49,664 nt of DNA, from positions 1 to 49,664 of the forward strand of contig JALWQH010000038.1 of NCBI GenBank assembly GCA_027083135.1, given 5' to 3'. The DNA comes from Desulfurococcales archaeon. Its GTDB lineage: Archaea > Thermoproteota > Thermoprotei_A > Sulfolobales > WAQK01. Shown here one piece after another: positions 40,723-48,186 of the stretch (positions are counted from its first letter, which is position 1; the number at the start of each line of letters is the position of its first letter). A program made the translations under genes and the position numbers. Under the pieces are notes generated by a model. That model had not been told where the DNA came from. It saw only the letters and a list, made by a program, of their open reading frames with translations, and did not search any database.

Positions 40723-41253
40723 ATGATAACGATGCTTTATGCATCAATATATCAGAAGAGGCTTCCAGTTGAGCTGAGGTTCAACTCGCAGGAGGTGAGG
40801 GCGGAGCGCATGTTGAGGCATCTTGAAATAAGCCTGCCCTGCCCCCCAGACCAAGTGGAGAGACGTGTTGATGAGATACTGGTAGGGCTCTCAAAGTATT
40901 CCAGCCTTTCAGCCTCATCGCGGATCGCATCCATACTTCTAGCGCTTATAGGGTTGATGGTGTCAGGCCTAGGCCTCCTAGAATCACTAATAGTGTTAGC
41001 GCTTGTCGTGATCCTTGTAGGGGGGGCAGCGGTGCTTTACCTCTACTCGAAGTACGAGGAGAAGCATAGTGGGGGAGCCTATCCTGAATACTATTACAGG
41101 GAGAAGATGAAGGGCTGGCTAATAGATGCTGCTAGAATAGCATCTACACGCGTAGCTGGGAGTAGGGGGAGAGCCATTATAGGGGGCTTGATCTACGACT
41201 ACTTTATTGAGAGGCGTCGCAGCAGGGTGTATTTGAGGTTGCATCCTGTTTAA
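40723..41253 (+). CDS. Two-span membrane protein, unknown function
   Basis: Of 176 residues, the first 65 are soluble and charged. Two adjacent helices (about 67-85 and 88-107) form a membrane hairpin, and a basic cytoplasmic tail ends RRSRVYLRLHPV. I recognise no family. The stop TAA is interlocked with the TAA of the convergent ABC ATPase gene (shared TTAA). Confidence 0.6.
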   Translation: MITMLYASIYQKRLPVELRFNSQEVRAERMLRHLEISLPCPPDQVERRVDEILVGLSKYSSLSASSRIASILLALIGLMVSGLGLLESLIVLALVVILVGGAAVLYLYSKYEEKHSGGAYPEYYYREKMKGWLIDAARIASTRVAGSRGRAIIGGLIYDYFIERRRSRVYLRLHPV

Positions 41254-42338
41254 CTATATGTGAGTCTGCGGCCAGTCTTCTTGTCGAAGAGATGTATCCG
41301 GCTGGGCTTAAACCTAATTCTCACCGTTTGCCCTGGCTCCACCCTGATCTCAGCTGGCGCAAGGATCTTGAGGACGGTTCCATCAACCTTAACGTTGATT
41401 ATTGAATCCCTGCCTAGAGGCTCGACAACGTATATTGATGCTTCCACCCCTCCAAGCCCATCACGCCTATATATCTCCAGGTCTTCAGGCCTCACTCCAA
41501 GCACAACTTCCCCCCTCTCAGCCCCTATTCTCCCCAGCTCTGCTGGAAGCCTCACCTTGAAGCCCCCAGCCTCGAAGAAATACTCCCCGTTCCTCTCAAC
41601 CACGCTTCCCTCGACGAAGTTCATGGGAGGGCTGCCTATGAATCCTGCTACGAACAGGTTGGCAGGCCTATTATAAAGGACCTCAGGGGCGTCGAACTGC
41701 TGGAGCCTGCCCTTATTCATAACAGCTATCCTGTCTGCCATTGTCATTGCTTCTACTTGGTCGTGTGTTACGTATATGGTTGTGACTCCTAGCTCCTTCT
41801 GCAGCTTCTTGAGCTCAGCCCTCATATAAACCCTAAGCTTAGCATCAAGATTACTCAAAGGCTCATCCAGCAGTAAGACGTCAGGCTCCTTAGCTAATGC
41901 TCTTCCAAGAGCCACTCTCTGCTGCTGTCCTCCGCTCAGCTGTCCAGGCTTCCTATCCAGCAGCTCCTCTATTTGGAGGAGCCTTGCAACCTCACGTACC
42001 TTTCTATCAATCTCGCTTTTAGGAGTCTTCTTAAGCTTGAGGGGGAATGCTATGTTATCGTAGACAGTCATATGGGGATACAAGGCATAGCTCTGGAAAA
42101 CCATTCCTACATTGCGGTCCTTTGGGGGAAGATCAGTGACATCCTCATCGTCGAAGAATATTCTACCCCTGCTCGGCTTATATATCCCAGCAATCATGAG
42201 CAGAGTCGTAGTCTTACCGCATCCGCTTGGACCTAGAAGAGCGACGAACTCACCGTCTCGCACATGAATATTCAGGTCAATAACCGCGGCAACCCTGCCG
42301 AAATACTTGCTTACATTCTCCAGCCTCACCCTCACCAT
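41250..42338 (-). CDS. Carbohydrate ABC transporter ATPase (MalK/UgpC/MsmX type)
   Basis: Walker A GPSGCGKTT (36-44), Q loop MVFQSYALYPHMTV, signature LSGGQQQRVALGRALA, Walker B VLLLDEPLSNLD and the H loop YVTHDQ are all present, followed by a C-terminal TOBE/OB regulatory domain ending in RFKPSRIHLF. It powers CUT1-class sugar import; its permeases lie at 43392-45261 and a binding protein at 48187. ATG 42338 follows AAGGTGGT; GTG 42347 is in frame. The leader carries two hairpins (see below). Confidence 0.93.
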   Translation of the reverse strand: MVRVRLENVSKYFGRVAAVIDLNIHVRDGEFVALLGPSGCGKTTTLLMIAGIYKPSRGRIFFDDEDVTDLPPKDRNVGMVFQSYALYPHMTVYDNIAFPLKLKKTPKSEIDRKVREVARLLQIEELLDRKPGQLSGGQQQRVALGRALAKEPDVLLLDEPLSNLDAKLRVYMRAELKKLQKELGVTTIYVTHDQVEAMTMADRIAVMNKGRLQQFDAPEVLYNRPANLFVAGFIGSPPMNFVEGSVVERNGEYFFEAGGFKVRLPAELGRIGAERGEVVLGVRPEDLEIYRRDGLGGVEASIYVVEPLGRDSIINVKVDGTVLKILAPAEIRVEPGQTVRIRFKPSRIHLFDKKTGRRLTYS

Positions 42339-42368
42339 AGGCACCACCTTCTTAGGCCGCAGGTAGAA

Positions 42369-42388
42369 GCCCCGAGAATACCCGGGGC
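42369..42388 (-). promoter_or_regulatory. Leader hairpin 1 of the ABC ATPase gene
   Basis: Read on the minus strand, GCCCCG and CGGGGC flank the 8-nt loop GGTATTCT. It lies 30 nt before the start codon. Confidence 0.6.
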
Positions 42389-42397
42389 ACCATATTA

Positions 42398-42432
42398 TTC
42401 CCAGGGCTAGAATACAGGGTGAGCCCCGGGAA
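42398..42432 (-). promoter_or_regulatory. Leader hairpin 2 of the ABC ATPase gene
   Basis: Arms TTCCCGGGGCT and AGCCCTGGGAA (minus strand) form 11 pairs, ten Watson-Crick and one G-U. On the plus strand the G-U position becomes an A-C mismatch, so the structure fits minus-strand RNA. The 13-nt loop contains GTATTCT, as in hairpin 1. Confidence 0.6.
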
Positions 42433-42448
42433 ACCCAGCCTCATAGAA

Positions 42449-42488
42449 ATATAATAGCTAGTGGGAATATATAGGTTTATATTAAACC
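42449..42488 (-). promoter_or_regulatory. Promoter region of the ABC ATPase gene with a palindrome
   Basis: Three AT-rich candidates lie in a row: CTATTATATTTC (about 42448-42459), CTATATATTCCC (about 42462-42473), and the palindrome GGTTTATATTAAACC (42474-42488, 6-bp arms, 3-bp centre). The palindrome may be an operator for sugar control. A start near 42435 would include both leader hairpins. Confidence 0.5.
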
Positions 42489-42585
42489 GCCTGAAGATCC
42501 TTCAGGAACCATGAAGTATTCCTGCATAAGCCCTCCGATCAGCTAGGGACTCAATGATCAATGTACTGCCGTAGTGCTGAGGGCT

Positions 42586-42966
42586 CTAGGCTGCTCTATG
42601 CTTCCCTCCCCGCTTGGCCTTCAGGGTTACCGAGGCGTGGAACCCCAGGCTCCATGATCCATACATATTGTGGAGCCTATACGTGGTCTTGGAGAGTTTT
42701 TCTAGGAAGCTTAGGATCATCTCCTCCACTCCTCCCTCATCGTAGAGGACCTTGTATCCGAGTGCAAGTCCTGAGAGAAAGCTGCCTGGGACGAGGTTTT
42801 CACGCAGCCCCTTCATACCGAAGACATGGATGTCCAGGGGCCTCCTAATACTCCTCTCCAGGCTTTTAGCCAAGAGGTATTCTTCGCTGAGCGCTCGGCG
42901 AGCCCTCTCAAGATCCTTAGCAGCCTCTGCATGGAAGCGGCGAGCAAACTCCTCGTAGAAACCCAT
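42586..42966 (-). CDS. Hypothetical helical protein
   Basis: I do not recognise this 126-residue protein. It is mainly alpha-helical and Arg/Glu-rich, with a central DIHVFGMKG strand and a basic C terminus (KAKRGGKHRAA). It lies downstream of the HEPN pseudogene on the same strand but does not have a nucleotidyltransferase motif, so it is not the usual MNT partner. ATG start. Confidence 0.5.
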   Translation of the reverse strand: MGFYEEFARRFHAEAAKDLERARRALSEEYLLAKSLERSIRRPLDIHVFGMKGLRENLVPGSFLSGLALGYKVLYDEGGVEEMILSFLEKLSKTTYRLHNMYGSWSLGFHASVTLKAKRGGKHRAA

Positions 42967-43073
42967 CTTTGACTTCCCACTATACTATACCAGGGGCAGT
43001 AAAAACTAACCAGAATAATAGGCCCACCTAAGCCTCAGACAGCAAGAGAGACATAAATAGTCTTTACATCTTA

Positions 43074-43385
43074 GAATGCCTTTTACACCCAATAGTGTTC
43101 CTTGCCCATACCAATATACTCGCGGATATGCTCTCTATGAATACTGGTTCCCATATCCGATCTCTGTCCCCGTAGATTATAGAGCGGAGCTGGAGCCTGA
43201 TGCTATGAGTCCTGGGATAATTGCCTACTAGGAGGAGCACGTATTTTAAGGTAGAGCTGCAGCGTCTGCTCGGCTAGGAAGCATGCAACATCGTATCGCC
43301 CAGAGCTGGCAGCATGCTCGGCTTCAGCTAGGAATTCTAGAACCCTCTTCCTAAGCAAACCTGCCTCCTCCCTACTCAAACTCAT
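43074..43385 (-). pseudogene. HEPN domain gene broken by a one-base frameshift
   Basis: From ATG 43385 the first 47 codons give a HEPN start (RYDVACFLAEQTLQLYLK), after which the frame runs into a stop at 43203. Dropping one A from the four-base A run (TTTT on the plus strand, 43244-43247) restores the family sequence: YVLLLVGNYPRTHSIR and on to a stop at 43074. HEPN proteins are often RNase toxins or minimal-nucleotidyltransferase partners. It follows the sugar permease gene by 6 nt. A sequencing error, a real inactivation or programmed slippage on A4 cannot be told apart from this sequence alone. Confidence 0.72.
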
Positions 43386-43391
43386 CTGTAG

Positions 43392-44276
43392 TCAGCCTTT
43401 CACGCCGCCTACATATATTCTTAGGAGCAGTTTCTGAGAGGTGCTGAAGAATATTAGTACTGGCAGCGTGTAGAAGAGGCCCATTGCTGTGAGGAGCCCC
43501 CATTGAGGCATTGATTCCAGGTCTGATATAAGGTAGTATATGAGTACTGGAAGTGTGTAGAGCTTCTCGTTGGATACGTAGGTGTATACTAGGAGGAACT
43601 CGCTCCACCCTGAGAGGAAGGAGAATATGGATACTGCCCCTATCCCTGGGAGCACTAGTGGGAGAATGATGTATCTCCACACCTTCCAACGCGAGCATCC
43701 GTCCACCAGTGCAGCCCACTCTAGGTCCCATGGAATATTATCGAAGAATCCTTTGATTATCCATGACGCCATAGGTATCTCTAAGCCTGCCTTAACTATC
43801 ATTATCCCTGTAAGGGTCACGTAGCCTCTGCCGTAAAGCCCCATCTTATTTAGAAGTATGAAGAGGGCTATTAGGAGTATGACGCTTGGGAAGGCGTGCA
43901 ACGCTATTATGAACTCCATCATCTTCATCCTCCCCTTAAACTCCATTCTTGAGAGGGCGTATCCAGCCATACTGCTGACCAGGACTACTAGGCCTGCCAC
44001 CCCGAGCGCTAAGTACAGGGTGTTTGCAACGTAGGGCCATATGCTTAGACCAGCCTCGTATACCGTGGATACACGTGTCCACAGGAACCTCCAGTTGCTC
44101 AGAGTGAAGCCTGAGGGCAATATGCCCTGGATAACCCTGGCTGAGAAGCTCTGGGCTATTAGCCAGGCATACATTATCCATATTGGTATGGCTGGAATAA
44201 CAGCTACCACTATGATTACAATTATCTTCGCGGTTTTCCTCAGCAGGGCTCTCGTCCTCCTATTCTTGGCAGGCAT
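43392..44276 (-). CDS. Carbohydrate ABC transporter permease (MalG type)
   Basis: Six membrane spans with the conserved cytoplasmic EAA loop EWAALVDGCSRWKVWRYIILP, which docks onto the ATPase. The terminal FFSTSQKLLLRIYVGGVKG matches MalG-type (CUT1) permeases, whose last residues also contact the ATPase. Length 294 is normal. It starts 4 nt after the stop of the MalF-type gene. Confidence 0.93.
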   Translation of the reverse strand: MPAKNRRTRALLRKTAKIIVIIVVAVIPAIPIWIMYAWLIAQSFSARVIQGILPSGFTLSNWRFLWTRVSTVYEAGLSIWPYVANTLYLALGVAGLVVLVSSMAGYALSRMEFKGRMKMMEFIIALHAFPSVILLIALFILLNKMGLYGRGYVTLTGIMIVKAGLEIPMASWIIKGFFDNIPWDLEWAALVDGCSRWKVWRYIILPLVLPGIGAVSIFSFLSGWSEFLLVYTYVSNEKLYTLPVLIYYLISDLESMPQWGLLTAMGLFYTLPVLIFFSTSQKLLLRIYVGGVKG

Positions 44277-44280
44277 GCCT

Positions 44281-45261
44281 CTACACCTCCACCTTGCTTG
44301 GCTCCATCATCCTCCTGAAGCCGAATACCTTGAAGTATAGGATGATTAGGGCCAGCCCTATGACTACGAGTATCATGGATAGGGCTGAAGCGTATCCGTA
44401 GAGCTTCTCGGCGAACGCCTTCCCATACGAGTATAGGCTCCACACCAGGACTCCGGACTCGCTTGCCACGCCGTAGGCGTCGCTCGTAGCTCTCCCCCCA
44501 CCCCACACCATGAGTATATACTCGTATGATGCTAGTAGGCTGAGGGTCTGCCAGGCTGTCACGAATAGCATAGGCCATTTCAGCAGGGGTACTATTATCC
44601 TCCTGGCAACCTGGAAGTCGGAGGCCCCGTCAACTAGGGCCGCGTTTATGAGGTCGGGTGGAATAGACTTTATCGCTGCAGTGTATATTATCATGCCGAA
44701 GCTTGCACCCACGTATCCGTTTATCATTATCATGAGGATCCTGGAGTAAGGTGTGTAGAGGATCCAGCTCTGAGGCAGCCAGCTTTTAGGCACCCCTACG
44801 GCTGAGAGCAGAGTGTTCATCATGCCGTACCTCGGATCAACGAACCACACCCACATCAAGGCATATATTACTCCAGGCGTGACTCTTGGCAGAAGCCATG
44901 TGACTCTGAGGATCATTGATGCAATCTCGTTTCTGAGGAAATAAGCTATAGCTATTGATAGCAGCAGGGAGAAGAAGGCGTTTATTGCAAGCGTGCCTGA
45001 CACATAGATGACTGTGGTTCTAATAACCTCGGCGATCTTAGGATCCTTTAAGCCAAGGATTCTCTGGAAATTGCTGATAGTGTAGTGCACCTTGCTTGTG
45101 AAGAAGTTCTCAATGAATGCTAGGAAGTTCCTGTATGAGAGATCAGTGAATCCCAGATATACGGTGAGTATCAGGGGGCCTACCCATGCTATGAGTATCA
45201 TTACTAGCAGGGGGGTGAGGAAGAGCCATGGCAGTATTCCACGCCCTACCCGCAGCCTCAC
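44281..45261 (-). CDS. Carbohydrate ABC transporter permease (MalF/UgpA type)
   Basis: A 326-residue inner-membrane protein with six or seven spans and the EAA loop INAALVDGASDFQVARRIIVP. It forms the channel with the MalG-type subunit. GTG start with GGAGG eight bases upstream; TATA-like CACTTTAATTCC near 45340 gives a leader of about 60 nt. The partner binding protein is 2.9 kb away on the other strand. Confidence 0.93.
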   Translation of the reverse strand: MRLRVGRGILPWLFLTPLLVMILIAWVGPLILTVYLGFTDLSYRNFLAFIENFFTSKVHYTISNFQRILGLKDPKIAEVIRTTVIYVSGTLAINAFFSLLLSIAIAYFLRNEIASMILRVTWLLPRVTPGVIYALMWVWFVDPRYGMMNTLLSAVGVPKSWLPQSWILYTPYSRILMIMINGYVGASFGMIIYTAAIKSIPPDLINAALVDGASDFQVARRIIVPLLKWPMLFVTAWQTLSLLASYEYILMVWGGGRATSDAYGVASESGVLVWSLYSYGKAFAEKLYGYASALSMILVVIGLALIILYFKVFGFRRMMEPSKVEV

Positions 45262-45361
45262 CGCTGCACCCTCCTTGAAGCAATGCAGCCTTGGAGGCTC
45301 CGCGGAGAAAGCGGCAGCCTATGCTGGTATACGTGGATGTGGAATTAAAGTGTTTGCAGCC

Positions 45362-45709
45362 TCATGGAGCTAAGCTATGAGGCCTTGAGAAAAATCCGCC
45401 TATACCGCCACCTATGCCTGATATAAATGCCCCCAGTATGGAGGAGGCTAGGAAGACAAGTGCAACAGCACCGCCCACCAGCATTCCCCAGAGCCCTGCT
45501 ATAAGCCCGCCTACAGCCACGATTACTGTTGCAACCACTATGCCTCCCAGCAGGCCTCCCAGAAAACCTGCTATGAAGCCCCGCTTAACACCCATCTTGG
45601 CGAAATATCCTCCCAGCAAGCCTGCTACAAAGTGCCCTAGAATAGGAACCCATCCCAGGACAACTGTGAGAAGGAAGACTAGTAGGATGCTGGAAGCATA
45701 TCTAGCCAT
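45362..45709 (-). CDS. Glycine-rich membrane protein (DUF5518-like)
   Basis: The 115 residues contain three or four hydrophobic helices with many GxxxG steps (AGLLGGYFAKMG, GGLLGGIVVA, GGGIGG). This resembles archaeal DUF5518 proteins of unknown function. It lies 29 nt downstream of hypC on the same strand, after GGGAGCC before the ATG, so it may be the last gene of the hyp operon. Confidence 0.6.
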   Translation of the reverse strand: MARYASSILLVFLLTVVLGWVPILGHFVAGLLGGYFAKMGVKRGFIAGFLGGLLGGIVVATVIVAVGGLIAGLWGMLVGGAVALVFLASSILGAFISGIGGGIGGFFSRPHSLAP

Positions 45710-45738
45710 GGCTCCCCCTAATAATGCTGGAGGCAGGG

Positions 45739-45972
45739 TTATTCACTATTATGCTCCCCTAGGAACTCCAGGTATTCGCGCCATGTCCTCAGAACCTCTT
45801 CAGCCTCCTCAGGCCTTAGCTCAGATATGGCTATGCCTGCATGCACCACCACGTAGTCTCCAGGCTTCACGTCCACGAGGCTTACATCAACCTCCCTCAC
45901 AATGCCTCCGAAATCAACCAGTGCTATGCTGTCCTCTACTCTTACCACTCTTCCAGGAATGCCGAGGCACAT
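45739..45972 (-). CDS. hypC: Hydrogenase maturation protein HypC
   Basis: Starts MCLGIPGRVV with Cys2, the residue that binds the Fe(CN)2CO precursor together with HypD, and contains VDFGGIVREVDVSLV and GDYVVVHAGIAI typical of HypC/HupF. It shuttles iron to the large subunit of NiFe hydrogenase. Length 77 is normal. It is 12 nt downstream of the MinD-type hypB. Confidence 0.94.
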   Translation of the reverse strand: MCLGIPGRVVRVEDSIALVDFGGIVREVDVSLVDVKPGDYVVVHAGIAISELRPEEAEEVLRTWREYLEFLGEHNSE

Positions 45973-45984
45973 TTCACACCGCCT

Positions 45985-46734
45985 CTAAGCTAGGCCCACT
46001 ATGCGGGGCGCTACGAGTTCCCTAAGCTTTAACGCTATACCCGAGCCTAGCAGGTCTCCAGGCCTTCCAACAGCCTCCTCCACGCCGGGCTCGAAGGGCA
46101 GTACTGCCAGCAGACTTAATCCAAGCTCCTCATACCTATCCTTAAATGGGGAATAGGGTGTGAGAGCCATGTTTTCAATAAGTCCTAGCACGCTTATCCC
46201 TGAGTCTCCCAGCATCTTCGAAATCCTCGCAATGGAGTGCAGGGATAATAGGCTCTGAGTGGATACTAGGAGAGGTTTCGGAGACTCGGATAGCAGCATT
46301 ACTTCAAGCATCTCGTCGGAGAGGCCTGGAGGCATGTCAAGGAGAAGCACATCCAGGGCGCCCCACACAGTTATGGCCAGCAGCTCCCTTATTGCATCAG
46401 CTATGCCTGCTCCCCTGAGAACCAGGGGAGCGTCGCGGGAATAATAGGCTGGGGACATGAATTTAACGCCGTGTATTATTGGGGGGACAACTCCTCTTTC
46501 CTCGCGTGGCAGGATCTGTGTTCCAGCCCCTAGGACGAGGTGCGCCGTGGGATTAGTTATATCGAGGTCTAGGAGCCCTACTCTTAGCCCCCTTTCAGCA
46601 AGGATGAGTGCAAGCATAGATGATATAAGGGTCTTCCCCACTCCTCCCTTAGGGCTTACAACAGGTACTATTACCTTAATTTCCTTAAGCCTTCTCCTAG
46701 CAGCAGTAACGCGTGGATCCTCTCTAACCCGCAT
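45985..46734 (-). CDS. hypB: MinD/Mrp-type ATPase HypB (archaeal ATPase form)
   Basis: Deviant Walker A SPKGGVGKT (27-35), LLDLDITNPTAHL and LLDMPPGLSDE place it in the MinD/Mrp ATPases. It sits between hypA and hypC with spacings of 2 and 12 nt. In Thermococcus kodakarensis the HypB partner of HypA is exactly such an ATPase and not the bacterial GTPase, so the same role, loading nickel through HypA, is likely. Mrp/Nbp35 Fe-S carriers are the alternative, but the C-terminal CxxC of those is absent. Confidence 0.8.
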   Translation of the reverse strand: MRVREDPRVTAARRRLKEIKVIVPVVSPKGGVGKTLISSMLALILAERGLRVGLLDLDITNPTAHLVLGAGTQILPREERGVVPPIIHGVKFMSPAYYSRDAPLVLRGAGIADAIRELLAITVWGALDVLLLDMPPGLSDEMLEVMLLSESPKPLLVSTQSLLSLHSIARISKMLGDSGISVLGLIENMALTPYSPFKDRYEELGLSLLAVLPFEPGVEEAVGRPGDLLGSGIALKLRELVAPRIVGLA

Positions 46735-46736
46735 TT

Positions 46737-47135
46737 CTACTCTACCTCCAGCTCCTCTATTACGAGCCCCCTACCCTCCTCAACATAATAGTCCCTGGAT
46801 CCGCAGTGGGGGCATGATGCGAAGGCATAGATGGCTTCAGGGAGGAAGTGTATAGCCTCCCTCATATCCTCGTCCAGGTTTAAGTCGTCGAGAGTCCATG
46901 ACCCCCCACACCTCCTACACTTAAAGGAGGCTTTAACCAGGTGTAGGATTATTTTCCCCACTTTTACTTCATTCTGCGATAACAGGTGCTTAAGGGCGAA
47001 CTCGAAGACTTCGCGGTCCACGTTCTGCAGCTCGCCTAGCCCTAATACAAGTGTCTTAACATTGCTCCAACCCTCCTCTCTCCTCTTCTCCTCCAAGTAT
47101 TCTACAACAGCCTCAGCTAAAGCCCATTCATGCAT
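46737..47135 (-). CDS. hypA: Hydrogenase nickel insertion protein HypA
   Basis: From ATG 47135 the product starts MHEWALAEAV, which gives the N-terminal Met-His pair that binds nickel in HypA. An in-frame ATG at 47174 would bury it 13 residues inside. The zinc site is Cys73/Cys76 (CRRCGG) and Cys108/Cys111 (CPHCGS), with the longer insertion of archaeal HypA between the pairs. It delivers nickel to the hydrogenase large subunit, helped by the MinD-type HypB encoded next. The ZIP transporter gene ends 75 nt upstream. Confidence 0.9.
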   Translation of the reverse strand: MHEWALAEAVVEYLEEKRREEGWSNVKTLVLGLGELQNVDREVFEFALKHLLSQNEVKVGKIILHLVKASFKCRRCGGSWTLDDLNLDEDMREAIHFLPEAIYAFASCPHCGSRDYYVEEGRGLVIEELEVE

Positions 47136-47209
47136 GTGGCATACGCCTTCAAACAGATACTCTGCTTCAGACATATTATGGTTTTTGGCGCAATAATAAC
47201 AATTAATTA

Positions 47210-48025
47210 TCAGAGTGCTGAGTCCAGGTAGAGCATGAGTATGAAGCCTAGGAGGAAGCCTAGAGTAGCCTTGGATTCATGCCCGCTCCTATGGCTCTCT
47301 GGGAGAGCCTCACTGCTAACAACGTAGATCATTGCACCCCCACCGAAGCCGAGCAGCCATGGTAGAAGCATGGTGGACCATGCGCCCAGCAATGCTGCAA
47401 GCCCAGCCATGACGAGTTCTGTTAGGCCGCTTAGAGCACCTACAGCGAAGCCAAGCCATCTCCGCCCAGTAGTCACAGCTACTGGAAGCGTGACGGCTAG
47501 TCCTTCAGGTATATCCTGGATCCCTATAGCCAGTCCAACAGCCACTCCCTGGAGAGGACTGTATAGGCTGGAGGCTCCTATGGCCATCCCCTCAGGCAGA
47601 TTATGGATTAGAAGGGCGAATGCGACAAGCCATGCCGCCTTAAGCTTCCTCAGCCCCCATTCAGGCCCCTCATAGCCTTTAACCAGGTGCTCATGGGGGA
47701 GAAGCCTGTTGGCCAGGTAGATTGCCACAGCTCCCAGCGTGAAGCCTCCTATAGCCACGTTTATCCCAGCCATATTTATGGCGGGGAGCAGAAGGCTGGT
47801 GAAGCTCGCCACGAGCATTACACCACTGCTGAAAGCCATTCCCACATCCATGAGCAGCGCGGATTGCTCTAACCTGCTAGGCTCCTTAACGAGGAAGACG
47901 CCAAGCGATCCTAGAGATGTGAGCAGCGCGGCTATCCCTCCCATGAGCAGCGCCGTCGTTATTCTGCCTCCACCACTAAGACCCAGCAGAACATCAACTA
48001 GGCTTTCTAAGCCTCCGCTCATCAT
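47210..48025 (-). CDS. ZIP family metal transporter
   Basis: Eight predicted spans, with the two ZIP metal-site helices HNLPEGMAIGASS and GIQDIPEGLAVTLP (HNxPEG and xxDxPEG). The loop between spans 3 and 4 carries HEHL. It imports divalent metal such as zinc or iron; the position just upstream of hypA makes a metal supply for hydrogenase maturation attractive, but that is inference. ATG 48025 after GGAGGAT. Confidence 0.88.
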   Translation of the reverse strand: MMSGGLESLVDVLLGLSGGGRITTALLMGGIAALLTSLGSLGVFLVKEPSRLEQSALLMDVGMAFSSGVMLVASFTSLLLPAINMAGINVAIGGFTLGAVAIYLANRLLPHEHLVKGYEGPEWGLRKLKAAWLVAFALLIHNLPEGMAIGASSLYSPLQGVAVGLAIGIQDIPEGLAVTLPVAVTTGRRWLGFAVGALSGLTELVMAGLAALLGAWSTMLLPWLLGFGGGAMIYVVSSEALPESHRSGHESKATLGFLLGFILMLYLDSAL

Positions 48026-48116
48026 ATCCTCCTTATTATGGCTAGTATAATGGTATACGTGATAAAAATATTGTGATCGCTGAATAGGTGTAAGAAAAAC
48101 TTAAGTATAATTTCCA

Positions 48117-48126
48117 CAATATATTG
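48117..48126. promoter_or_regulatory. Palindromic TATA-like site between the ZIP and binding-protein genes
   Basis: CAATATATTG is a perfect 10-bp palindrome 61 nt before the binding-protein start; AGTATAATTTCC just upstream is a second TATA candidate. Either could serve one or both genes. Confidence 0.4.
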
Positions 48127-48186
48127 GGTAGAATTAGTATCTAGCCGCTATTCACCTAGAAGATCCTCGTTAACGGGGTGTAAGCC

